From assembly GCF_049800835.1 (NCBI RefSeq), contig NZ_JBNAFU010000001.1:1054001-1118000 (forward strand): a stretch of DNA of 64,000 bases, written 5' to 3'. Below, piece after piece: positions 44,392 to 52,017 of the stretch. The position numbers and the translations under genes are program-made. The notes below the pieces were generated by a model. It did not search any database. It saw only the letters and a list, made by a program, of their open reading frames with translations, and was not told the origin of the DNA. Source of the stretch: Dinoroseobacter sp049800835 (GTDB lineage Bacteria; Pseudomonadota; Alphaproteobacteria; Rhodobacterales; Rhodobacteraceae). Position 1 is the first letter of the stretch, and each line of letters begins with the position of its first letter.

Positions 44392-46191
44392 TTACCCATC
44401 CATTTTGAGGGCGGATATAAACGCCTCTTGGGGGATATCCACCTTCCCGAACTGGCGCATCTTTTTCTTACCGGCCTTCTGCTTCTCCAGCAGTTTCTTC
44501 TTCCGCGTCGCGTCGCCGCCGTAGCATTTCGCGGTGACGTCCTTGCGCAGGGCCGAGAGGGTCTCACGCGCGATGACCTTGCCGCCGATGGCCGCCTGGA
44601 TCGGGATTTTGAACATGTGGCGGGGGATGAGGTCCTTGAGCTTCTCGCACATGGCGCGGCCGCGCTGCTCGGCCCGGTCACGGTGGACCATGGTGGAGAG
44701 CGCGTCGACGGGCTCGTCATTCACGAGGATCTGCATCTTGACGAGGCTGTCCTCGCGGTAGCCGGTCATCTGGTAGTCGAAAGACGCGTAGCCCTTGGTC
44801 ACTGATTTCAGGCGGTCGTAGAAGTCGAAGACCACCTCGTTCAGGGGCAGGTCGTAGACGACCATGGCGCGGGTGCCGGCATAGGTCAGGTCGATCTGGA
44901 TGCCGCGGCGGTCCTGGCAGAGCTTGAGCACATCGCCGAGGTAATCATCGGGCACGAGGATGGTGGCCTTGATGCGCGGCTCCTCAAGGTGGTCGACATG
45001 GGTGAGGTCGGGCATGTCGGCGGGGTTGTGCAGTTCGATCATCGACCCGTCCTTCATGTAGATGTGGTAGATGACGGAGGGGGCGGTGGTGATCAGCTCG
45101 ATATTGTATTCGCGCTCGATCCGGTCGCGGATGACCTCGAGGTGAAGAAGGCCGAGGAAGCCGCAGCGGAAGCCGAAGCCGAGGGCGGCGGAGGTTTCCA
45201 TCTCGTAGCTGAAGGAGGCGTCGTTGAGGGCGAGCTTCTCAATCGCGTCGCGCAGATCCTCGAACTCGGCATTGTCGACGGGGAAGAGGCCGCAGAAGAC
45301 GACAGGCTGGGAGGGTTTGAAGCCCGGCAGCGGGGTTTCGGTGCCCTTTTTCTCATGCGTGACGGTGTCGCCGACGCGGGTGTCGCGGACCTGTTTGATG
45401 GAGGCGGTGAGGAAGCCGATCTCGCCGGGGCCCAATTCGTCGATCTGTTCCATCTGGGGGCGGAAGACGCCGATGCGGTCCACGGGGTAGATCGCGTTGG
45501 TGGACATCATGCGGATGCGGTCGCCCTTTTTCAGCACGCCGTCGACGATGCGGACGAGGACGATCACGCCGAGATAGGCGTCATACCAGCTGTCCACCAG
45601 CATGGCCTTGAGGGGGGCGTCGCGATTGCCCTTGGGCGCGGGGAGGTGTGCGACGATGGCCTCCAGCACCTCGTGGATGCCCTGCCCCGTCTTGGCCGAG
45701 ACCGGGATCGCGCCGGAGGCATCGATGCCGATGACATCCTCCACCTGCTCGGCGACGCGGTCGATATCGGAGGCCGGCAGGTCGATCTTGTTGAAGACGG
45801 GGACAAGTTCATGGTCGGCGTCGATGGCCTGATAGACATTGGCGAGCGTCTGCGCCTCCACCCCTTGCGTGCTGTCGACGACCAGAAGCGAGCCTTCGAC
45901 CGCGCGCATGGAGCGGGACACCTCGTAGGCGAAATCCACATGGCCCGGCGTGTCGATCAGGTTCAGCACATAGGCCTCGCCATTGTCGGCGACATAGTCG
46001 ATGCGGACGGTATTGGCCTTGATGGTGATCCCGCGCTCGCGCTCGATATCCATGGCGTCAAGCAACTGCTCCTTCATATCCCGATCCTGCACCGTGCCCG
46101 TCTCCTGAATGAGGCGGTCAGCGAGGGTGGACTTGCCGTGGTCGATATGCGCCACGATGGAGAAATTGCGGATATGCGCGAGGTCGGTCAT
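44392..46191 (-). CDS. lepA: Elongation factor 4 (LepA)
   Basis: The 599-residue ribosomal GTPase starts MTDLAHIRNFSIVAHIDHGK; a frame continuing upstream to 46359 has no homology. G motifs: AHIDHGKSTLADRL, DTPGHVDF and NKIDLP. The C-terminal domain of LepA is present (GGKVIARETLSALRKDVTAKCYGGD). It back-translocates or rescues stalled ribosomes. It is a core gene embedded between two A/T-rich, unfamiliar stretches. Confidence 0.97.
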   Translation of the reverse strand: MTDLAHIRNFSIVAHIDHGKSTLADRLIQETGTVQDRDMKEQLLDAMDIERERGITIKANTVRIDYVADNGEAYVLNLIDTPGHVDFAYEVSRSMRAVEGSLLVVDSTQGVEAQTLANVYQAIDADHELVPVFNKIDLPASDIDRVAEQVEDVIGIDASGAIPVSAKTGQGIHEVLEAIVAHLPAPKGNRDAPLKAMLVDSWYDAYLGVIVLVRIVDGVLKKGDRIRMMSTNAIYPVDRIGVFRPQMEQIDELGPGEIGFLTASIKQVRDTRVGDTVTHEKKGTETPLPGFKPSQPVVFCGLFPVDNAEFEDLRDAIEKLALNDASFSYEMETSAALGFGFRCGFLGLLHLEVIRDRIEREYNIELITTAPSVIYHIYMKDGSMIELHNPADMPDLTHVDHLEEPRIKATILVPDDYLGDVLKLCQDRRGIQIDLTYAGTRAMVVYDLPLNEVVFDFYDRLKSVTKGYASFDYQMTGYREDSLVKMQILVNDEPVDALSTMVHRDRAEQRGRAMCEKLKDLIPRHMFKIPIQAAIGGKVIARETLSALRKDVTAKCYGGDATRKKKLLEKQKAGKKKMRQFGKVDIPQEAFISALKMDG

Positions 46192-46725
46192 GGCCGAGGA
46201 TATGTAGGGGTTTTGGGGGCTTGGCAAGTGTCGAAGATGATCCGCGCCCCGAGCGGTGATCCGCGCGGGGGACGGATCGAATTTGAGACGGGCGGAGCCC
46301 TTTCGTTGGGACCAACACAAGCTAAGCTTGGGTAGATGACTTGAAAGGTCACAATGCATCCAGTGACGGCGCAGGCGTTGGACTGATAGGCTTGAGGATA
46401 TCGACTGTCATTAGACGGCTGGACTTGGTCTCCTGTCTCGGCAAGGCAGTGCAAAAAAGAGCAAGCGGGCTATGCCTTCTTGAAGGTTTTGACGCCAAAT
46501 CAAGAGAATGGGGGAATATTTTTCTAGTCGCGATCACCGTCACCGATACTAGAAGAATGCCTGAGCCAGCCAATAACCCACATTAAGGGATCTTCGAAGC
46601 AGCATCAGCGAAGTTGACGGAGAAGCGCGGGAAAACAGCAACCACACTGAGGAGTTTCAGTTGCACAAACCTTGGAAAGGTGCAGTTTAATTCTCAGAGC
46701 ATGATGACCCATAGATGAGAGTGCA
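46192..46725. other. Intergenic stretch, 534 bases, no convincing gene
   Basis: The part next to lepA is GC-rich; from about 46300 the base composition falls. An 81-codon frame at 46341 starts at TTG with no ribosome site and unnatural composition, so I do not call it. TTGCAC with TTTAAT 19 bases on (about 46661-46691) may be a promoter for the next gene. Confidence 0.5.
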
Positions 46726-47154
46726 ATGAATTTAAATATGACCTCAAAAAACTTTGTTTCGCTAACTGTGTTATTGTGGTTTGGGTCAGCGACAGTCAAT
46801 TCTGCTGAGACAATGTCTCTTGGGCGAGCGGTTGATTGTGCGGCAGATGCTAAATATGCCGCTGACGTAATTGAGTATCTGCGCAACAGCGGACTTGAAG
46901 TGAGCTTTGACCAGGTCGAAGCGGCTCAAGCTTTCAGGGCCAGAGCTTTTGAAAATGCAGCTAGGATCGCTGTCGAAAACAGTCTCACGGAAGACGATTT
47001 CTCTAAGCAGTTAGCATCAACCAACGAAAGCAAACAGCAAGGGTTCAATACGATGGTGCAGAGCCTAGGGGCTGAACAAGCTATGAGAACTGTTGTAGAT
47101 CGAGCCTTAGAGTGCAGAAGTGAATTTACGGAGCTAGGAATAGCGGTTTTCTAA
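46726..47154 (+). CDS. Hypothetical secreted protein
   Basis: The 142-residue product has a signal peptide (MNLNMTSKNFVSLTVLLWFG, cleavage near VNSA-ET). The mature part has two cysteines (about positions 38 and 129, likely a disulfide) and is helical, with DAKYAADVIEYLRNSG and DDFSKQLASTNESKQQ. Codon use is less GC-rich than core genes here. No family recognised; it lies alone in the accessory stretch after lepA. Confidence 0.65.
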   Translation: MNLNMTSKNFVSLTVLLWFGSATVNSAETMSLGRAVDCAADAKYAADVIEYLRNSGLEVSFDQVEAAQAFRARAFENAARIAVENSLTEDDFSKQLASTNESKQQGFNTMVQSLGAEQAMRTVVDRALECRSEFTELGIAVF

Positions 47155-47610
47155 TTTTGCTTCTTATTGGCTTTCGAGCAATCAGGAATGACTGACTAGC
47201 AGGAGGTCGGAAGCGGAGGGGGTGGCAGAATCCACGCCCGCAGCGGACGCGGTTTCGCTCCTGATAGGTCAAGAAAACACCAGGTTTCGTGGTTTTGAGA
47301 TTGCTCTTTCGAGTTTCATCGCAACATATTGACTTTTTCTGGGGCACTTGACACGGTGAGAGTTGATCCCGTGCGTCAAAGCTTCGGGACCCGGTGAACC
47401 TGATAGCCGGGGCCATTGCCGACATATGGCTGAAATGGTTGCGGTATTACGGATACACGCCGCGGATGGGACGCAGATAACCAAGAGGGACCTGCGGCCT
47501 GCAAATTGCGAAGCTATGCCTAGAGCTACGGTGCGCGGAACGCGCGACTAGGCACAACGACATTCAGATAACCCTACGTTTCCGCATAGCGGCGCGTGGG
47601 GTTTTTCGTG

Positions 47611-47640
47611 GCCCTGTGGGATCGGCTCACAGGGCTTTTC
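47611..47640 (+). terminator. Rho-independent terminator of unknown transcript
   Basis: GCCCTGTG and CACAGGGC form a perfect 8-bp stem followed by TTTT. A weaker GC-rich hairpin (ACCCTACG with CGTGGGGT) and TTTTT lie just before it. Two terminators in a row after no recognised gene imply a transcript, possibly non-coding, from about 47341-47600. Confidence 0.7.
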
Positions 47641-47683
47641 TGCGTTCGCGTAAGCGAACACTCCTATCCTGACAGGATGTTGG

Positions 47684-47773
47684 ATGCTGGAAGACCTTAT
47701 TATCGGGCTTCCGCTCAACCTCTTGGCGTGTGCCATATGGCACTACATCGCCAAGTGGCTTGACCGGAAATAA
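47684..47773 (+). CDS. Possible 29-residue membrane microprotein
   Basis: AGGA six bases before ATG opens a frame with the hydrophobic stretch MLEDLIIGLPLNLLACAIWH, ending YIAKWLDRK. It resembles a short amphipathic or single-span peptide. A perfect 13-base palindrome (ATCCTGACAGGAT, 47666-47678) overlaps its ribosome site and could hide it. No family recognised; may be chance. Confidence 0.28.
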   Translation: MLEDLIIGLPLNLLACAIWHYIAKWLDRK

Positions 47774-47926
47774 TCCCGGACATCGACCTACTCCAAGGTA
47801 ATTTACAGAGCTGAAAAAACCGCTCTTGAGCGTATGGGGACGGTGCGCCTTTGAAATATTATGTCAGCACTAATGACCTTTTTAAGCGGCGCTCGCGAAG
47901 AAGCCTTTTTCTAAAGGGAGCCTCAA

Positions 47927-47992
47927 GGGCAGCGCCCGGCCCGAGGGTGGGTGCGGAAGCGCCCGCCCTTGGGGGCGGGTCGGGCGCTGCCC
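47927..47992. repeat. Long GC-rich inverted repeat (REP-like)
   Basis: Outer arms GGGCAGCGCCCG (47927 on) and CGGGCGCTGCCC (ending 47992) are complementary; inside, CGCCCGCCC and GGGGGCGGG form a second paired segment. The pattern GGGCAGCGCCCG...GGGGGCGGG looks like a recurring intergenic element of Rhodobacteraceae as I remember such sequences. Function unknown. Confidence 0.55.
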
Positions 47993-48321
47993 GACGTGCC
48001 GCCGGGCGAGGGAGTTGGGTGGCGTGGTCCTCTTTTTCTTCAGTTTTCGCCGCATGAGGCGTGTGGGATGGGATTGCCTTTCTGGGCATCTGGGGCGCTG
48101 TGGTTAAGGTCTCTGGGGAGGCGGTGCGACGTTGGTTTGCGCCCAGCTTTGAAAGGGTGTGCGCCCGCAGTTGGCTTTGCCAACCGCGTATCCGCACGCG
48201 TTGACCGCGATTGCGCGGTCAACGGGGACAAAAACCCGTGTGTAAGTCATTGAAGGCTTGGGAAAACGGGCCATATCGCGGTATGGTTGTGGTGCGCCCC
48301 TCTGCGCCCGGAAAGGATGAC

Positions 48322-49077
48322 ATGCTCTCTGTGACCCGCCTTGTTGCTGCGCTGGCGCTTGTTGCGCCGACGGTTGCGCTTGCGCAGGACGCGCCGCGCG
48401 AGGGGCGGCAGGATGGATGGAGCCTCGGGCTCCTGGTCATTGGGGACACCAACCCGTACCTGGGGCAGGACGAAGATATCCTGCCGCTGCCGCTGATCAG
48501 TTTCCGGCAGGGCCCGTTCGCGGTCAGCACCGAAGGGGTGGAGTATTCGTTTCTGGAAAGCGGGCCATGGCGGCTGACGGCGGCGGCGCGGCCGCGGTTT
48601 TCGGGCCTGATCTCCACCGATGGGGACCAGCTTGACGGGATCGACCGGGAGGTGACCGGCGATCTGGCCCTGGAGGCGCAGTACGATATCGGGCGGTTTT
48701 ATGCGCGCGGGGCGTTGCGGCAGGAGTTCACCGGCGAGCATGACGGGCAGGAGGCGCGGTTGCGCTTTGGCGCGCGGCAGCGGTTGGGGACGGTCGGCCT
48801 CGACTGGTCGGCAGGAGCCGCGTGGCAGAGCGGCGATCTGAGCCGGTACATCTACGGTGTGGACACGGATGAGGTGGCGCCCGGGCGTCCGACCTACGAT
48901 CCGGGCAGCGTGGTGGTGCCGTTTGTCTCGCTCTCGGCGCGGTATCAGATCAACGAGAGCTGGAGCCTGCTTGGCTCGCTACGCGGCGATTTCTTCTCGG
49001 ACGACATTACCGACAGCCCGATCATCGAGGATGACACGCTGGTCTCGGGCGGTGTCGGGTTCGTGTTCCGGTTCTGA
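48322..49077 (+). CDS. MipA/OmpV family outer-membrane protein
   Basis: Start at 48322 follows GGAAAGGATGAC and opens a signal peptide (MLSVTRLVAALALVAPTVAL, cleavage near ALA-QD). The 230-residue mature protein has alternating beta-strands, PLISFRQGPFAVS, and an outer-membrane-type ending in Phe (GVGFVFRF). MipA scaffolds murein synthases in E. coli, while OmpV-type members are simply barrel proteins; only the family is claimed. Confidence 0.88.
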   Translation: MLSVTRLVAALALVAPTVALAQDAPREGRQDGWSLGLLVIGDTNPYLGQDEDILPLPLISFRQGPFAVSTEGVEYSFLESGPWRLTAAARPRFSGLISTDGDQLDGIDREVTGDLALEAQYDIGRFYARGALRQEFTGEHDGQEARLRFGARQRLGTVGLDWSAGAAWQSGDLSRYIYGVDTDEVAPGRPTYDPGSVVVPFVSLSARYQINESWSLLGSLRGDFFSDDITDSPIIEDDTLVSGGVGFVFRF

Positions 49078-49106
49078 GCCGGGCGTTTCGCAGCCTTGAT
49101 TTCTGT

Positions 49107-49127
49107 CTGGGCGCAGGGTACGCCCAG
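49107..49127 (+). terminator. Hairpin after the MipA gene
   Basis: CTGGGCG and CGCCCAG form a perfect 7-bp stem with a seven-base loop, 29 bases after the stop codon. No T-run. It may instead be the first stem of the arg leader region that follows. Confidence 0.4.
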
Positions 49128-49154
49128 CGCAGCACAACCGTGAAAGGGACGGCC

Positions 49155-49196
49155 ATGATCGCCGTGACAGACATCCGACGAGGTTTGCGCCGCTAG
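49155..49196 (+). CDS. Candidate arginine leader peptide (13 residues)
   Basis: After AAAGGGACGG an ATG opens MIAVTDIRRGLRR and a stop. Four of the last six codons are Arg (two CGA, two CGC). It precedes argD, the first gene of an arginine-synthesis operon. Perfect hairpin TGCCCCG/CGGGGCA follows (49211-49229), and a second (GGCCCTTGG paired with CCAA and GGGCC, 49269-49289) lies just before argD. This is the arrangement of a ribosome-mediated attenuator, but no U-run follows either hairpin. Confidence 0.35.
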   Translation: MIAVTDIRRGLRR

Positions 49197-49210
49197 GCGA
49201 CCCCCTTCCC

Positions 49211-49289
49211 TGCCCCGCGCGCCGGGGCATTCCGTGCTGCAACTCAAATCGAAATTGACACTGGACGGGGCCCTTGGCACCAATGGGCC
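49211..49289 (+). promoter_or_regulatory. Two hairpins before argD, possible attenuator
   Basis: Hairpin A (49211-49229) has 7-bp arms and hairpin B (49269-49289) pairs GGCCC-TTGG with CCAA-T-GGGCC with one bulged base. Runs of GGGGC and GCCCC in both could form alternative pairings. TTGACA (49255-49260) between them might also be a promoter. Competing structures were not folded by computer. Confidence 0.35.
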
Positions 49290-49315
49290 TTCCTGCATCC
49301 CGAGAGGACAGACCG

Positions 49316-50497
49316 ATGATCCCTGCGATCCTGCCGACCTATAACCGTGCGCCTTTGAACTTCGTCAAGGGCGAGGGCACGTGGCTGATCGAGGCGGATG
49401 GGCGACGTTTTCTGGATCTGGGCGCGGGGATTGCGGTGAATGCGCTGGGGCATGCGCACCCGGGGCTGGTCGCGGCGCTGACGGCGCAGGCGGAGACGCT
49501 TTGGCATGTCTCGAACCTCTATCACATCGGGCCGCAGGAGAAGCTGGCGGAGATGCTGGTGGCAGCGACCTTTGCCGACACCGTGTTCTTCACGAACTCG
49601 GGCACGGAAAGCTGCGAGTTGGCGGTGAAAATGGCGCGCAAGTATTTCTTTGACGCGGGCCAGCCCGAGCGGGTGGAGATCCTGACGTTTTCGGGCTCCT
49701 TCCACGGGCGGTCGGCGGCGGGGATTGCCGCGGCGGGGTCCGAGAAGATGACGCACGGGTTCGGCCCGCTTCTGCCGGGGTTCCGGCATCTGCCGTTTGG
49801 CAACCATGAGGCGCTGCAGGGGGCGATTGATGATCGCACCGCAGCGATCCTGGTGGAACCGATCCAGGGCGAGGGTGGCATCCTGCCCCTGCCCGACGTT
49901 TGCCTGAAGGGTCTGCGGGAGCTGTGCGACGCCAATGGCATCCTGCTGATCCTGGACGAGGTGCAATGCGGGATGGGGCGGACCGGCAAGCTGTTCGCGC
50001 ATGAATGGGCCGGGATCGCGCCGGATATCATGATGGTCGCGAAGGGCATTGGCGGGGGCTTCCCGCTGGGTGCGGTTCTGGCCACCGAGGATGCGGCTTC
50101 GGGCATGACGGCGGGCACGCACGGCTCGACCTATGGCGGCAACCCGCTGGCTTGCGCGGTGGGCTGCGCAGTTATGGAGGCGGTCACAGCGCCGGGCTTT
50201 CTTGAGGAGGTGACCGCGCGCGCAGGCCAGTTCCGGCAAGGGTTGGAAGGACTGGTCGCGGAGTATCCAAGCGTGTTCAGCGCAGTGCGCGGATCGGGTC
50301 TGATGCTGGGGATCGTCTGTGCAGCGCCGAACATGGACGTGGTGAACGCGGGCTACGGGGCAGAGGTTCTGATGGTGCCAGCCGCAGACAATGTCGTGCG
50401 CCTGTTGCCGCCGCTGAACATCTCCGAGGCGGAGGTGGCCGAGGCGCTCTCGCGGCTGCGGGCCACGGCGGAAACGGTGCAGGCCCATGCCGCCTGA
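49316..50497 (+). CDS. argD: Acetylornithine aminotransferase
   Basis: The 393-residue PLP enzyme starts MIPAILPTYNRAPLNFVKGE; GAGAGGACAG precedes the ATG. Its signatures are TNSGTESCELAVKMARKY, PIQGEGG, LDEVQCGMGRTGKLF and the PLP-lysine in MVAKGIGGGFPLGAVL. It makes N-acetylornithine in arginine synthesis and often also acts in lysine synthesis. It forms an operon with the GNAT and argF genes. Confidence 0.96.
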   Translation: MIPAILPTYNRAPLNFVKGEGTWLIEADGRRFLDLGAGIAVNALGHAHPGLVAALTAQAETLWHVSNLYHIGPQEKLAEMLVAATFADTVFFTNSGTESCELAVKMARKYFFDAGQPERVEILTFSGSFHGRSAAGIAAAGSEKMTHGFGPLLPGFRHLPFGNHEALQGAIDDRTAAILVEPIQGEGGILPLPDVCLKGLRELCDANGILLILDEVQCGMGRTGKLFAHEWAGIAPDIMMVAKGIGGGFPLGAVLATEDAASGMTAGTHGSTYGGNPLACAVGCAVMEAVTAPGFLEEVTARAGQFRQGLEGLVAEYPSVFSAVRGSGLMLGIVCAAPNMDVVNAGYGAEVLMVPAADNVVRLLPPLNISEAEVAEALSRLRATAETVQAHAA

Positions 50498-51026
50498 GTA
50501 CCGGTTTGAACCGGTCACGCGGGCGGATTACCCGATGCTGCGCGGATGGCTCGCCCTGCCCCATGTCCGGGCGTGGTGGGGCGATCCGGACTATGAGATC
50601 GGCCTGATCGAGGACGAGGTCGAGGGCGATCTGTGCGACATGCGCGTGGTCTGGGCCGATGCGCCCTTTGCGTTCGTGCAGGACTATCCCGCAAAGGCTT
50701 ACGGGTCGCCGCAATATGGCTATCTGCCCAAGACAGCCCGCGCGATTGACACGTTTCTGGGTGATCCGGCCTATCTGGGGCGCGGGCACGCGGCGGGCTA
50801 CCTGAGGGCGCGCGCGACGCAGCTTCTGGAGGGGGGCGCGCCGGTCGTGGTCGTTGACCCGGACCCGACAAACACACGCGCGATCGCGGCGTATGAGCGG
50901 GCGGGCTTTGTGGCCGGTCAGGTCGTGCCCTGCGAAGATGGCGAGGAGGTCCTGGTGATGGAAATGCAGCGCCAACACCCCACAAGCAAGACGGACGGGC
51001 CACGTGCGCCTGCAAAGGACGATTGA
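50487..51026 (+). CDS. GNAT acetyltransferase, aminoglycoside 6'-N-acetyltransferase-like
   Basis: The start overlaps argD by 11 bases. The 179-residue protein has the GNAT acetyl-CoA loop in the form DPAYLGRGHAAGYLRARA and, like AAC(6') proteins, WLALPHVRAWWG near the N-terminus and DPDPTNTRAIAAYERAGFVA near the end. Resistance enzymes and siderophore or metabolic acetylases share these features. Its place between argD and argF suggests a metabolic substrate or fortuitous grouping; resistance cannot be inferred. Confidence 0.85.
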   Translation: MPPEYRFEPVTRADYPMLRGWLALPHVRAWWGDPDYEIGLIEDEVEGDLCDMRVVWADAPFAFVQDYPAKAYGSPQYGYLPKTARAIDTFLGDPAYLGRGHAAGYLRARATQLLEGGAPVVVVDPDPTNTRAIAAYERAGFVAGQVVPCEDGEEVLVMEMQRQHPTSKTDGPRAPAKDD

Positions 51027-51027
51027 G

Positions 51028-51954
51028 ATGACGCATTTTCTGGACATTCACAAAACCGACGCGGGCGAGTTGCGCCGCATGCTGGACCACGCCGCGGCGA
51101 TGAAGACCGCGCGCGCCGGACGCCCCAAGGGCATGCCCGACGATGAAAGTCCGCTTGCCGGGCGTATGGTCGCGCTGATCTTCGAGAAACCCTCGACCCG
51201 CACGCGCGTCAGCTTTGACGTGGGCGTGCGCCAGATGGGCGGGCAGACGATGGTCCTGTCGGGCAACGACATGCAACTGGGGCATGGAGAGACCATCGCC
51301 GACACCGCCCGAGTTCTGAGCCGCTACGTCGACATGATCATGATCCGCACCTTCGAGGAAACCACGCTGCAGGAGATGGCCGATCACGCCACTGTGCCGG
51401 TGATCAACGGGCTGACCAACCGCACGCACCCCTGTCAGATCATGGCAGACATCCTGACCATCGAGGAGCATCGCGGGCCGGTTGCGGGCAAGAAAGTGGT
51501 CTGGTGCGGCGATGGCAACAATGTCTGCGCGTCCTTCCTGCATGCCGCCGGGCAGTTCGGCTTCGACATGGTGTTCACCGGCCCGCCGACGCTGGACCCG
51601 GAGGCCGAGTTCATCGAAGGGGCGCGCGCCAAGGGTGTCTCGGTCGAGATCGAGCGCGACCCGATCCGCGCCGTCGCGGATGCGGACGTGGTGGTGGCCG
51701 ACACCTGGGTGTCGATGCATGACAGCCAGACGACGAAGGAACGCCGCCACAACCAGTTGCGCGCCTATCAGGTCAACACCGATCTGATGGCGCGGGCCAA
51801 GCCCGATGCCCTGTTCATGCACTGCCTGCCCGCGCATCGCGGGGAGGAAGTGACCTCGGAAGTGATGGATGGCCCGAACTCGGTGATCTTCGACGAGGCC
51901 GAGAACCGCCTGCACGCGCAAAAGGCGATCATGCGCTGGTGTCTGGGCGTCTAG
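51028..51954 (+). CDS. argF: Ornithine carbamoyltransferase
   Basis: The 308-residue enzyme joins ornithine and carbamoyl phosphate to citrulline. Motifs are FEKPSTRTRVSF (carbamoyl-phosphate site), HPCQ and the ornithine loop HCLPAHRGEEV. Start at 51028, one base after the GNAT stop (TGAG-ATG), preceded by AAAGGAC. Length is normal. Confidence 0.97.
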   Translation: MTHFLDIHKTDAGELRRMLDHAAAMKTARAGRPKGMPDDESPLAGRMVALIFEKPSTRTRVSFDVGVRQMGGQTMVLSGNDMQLGHGETIADTARVLSRYVDMIMIRTFEETTLQEMADHATVPVINGLTNRTHPCQIMADILTIEEHRGPVAGKKVVWCGDGNNVCASFLHAAGQFGFDMVFTGPPTLDPEAEFIEGARAKGVSVEIERDPIRAVADADVVVADTWVSMHDSQTTKERRHNQLRAYQVNTDLMARAKPDALFMHCLPAHRGEEVTSEVMDGPNSVIFDEAENRLHAQKAIMRWCLGV

Positions 51955-52017
51955 CCGCCCTTGTGCCGAAACGGGGATTGAGGGATCGTCCCACCCTGTA
52001 AAGGTCGGAGGGTGCAG

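Larger units (their letters stand above)
47155..48321. other. Long intergenic stretch, about 1.17 kb
   Basis: No conventional gene could be supported. It holds a GC-rich segment at 47341-47560 with no clear frame, a terminator at 47611, three short hairpins (47645-47658, 47666-47678 and the terminator), a possible 29-residue frame (47684-47773), and a long GC-rich inverted repeat (47927-47992). The base composition shifts several times, as in degraded acquired DNA. Confidence 0.55.

Noticed and set aside
44989..46335. Rightward open frame of about 450 codons opposite lepA
   Set aside because: The Asp/Gly/Val-rich repetitive product mirrors lepA codons on the other strand; lepA is certain.
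46341..46586. 81-codon frame upstream of the secreted hypothetical gene
   Set aside because: It starts at TTG without a ribosome site, has no recognisable features and lies in low-complexity intergenic sequence.
47341..47560. tmRNA, SRP RNA or 6S RNA in the gene-free segment
   Set aside because: None of the conserved signatures of these RNAs (tag codons, SRP GGAAG domain, 6S bubble) could be read; only hairpins and terminators are visible.
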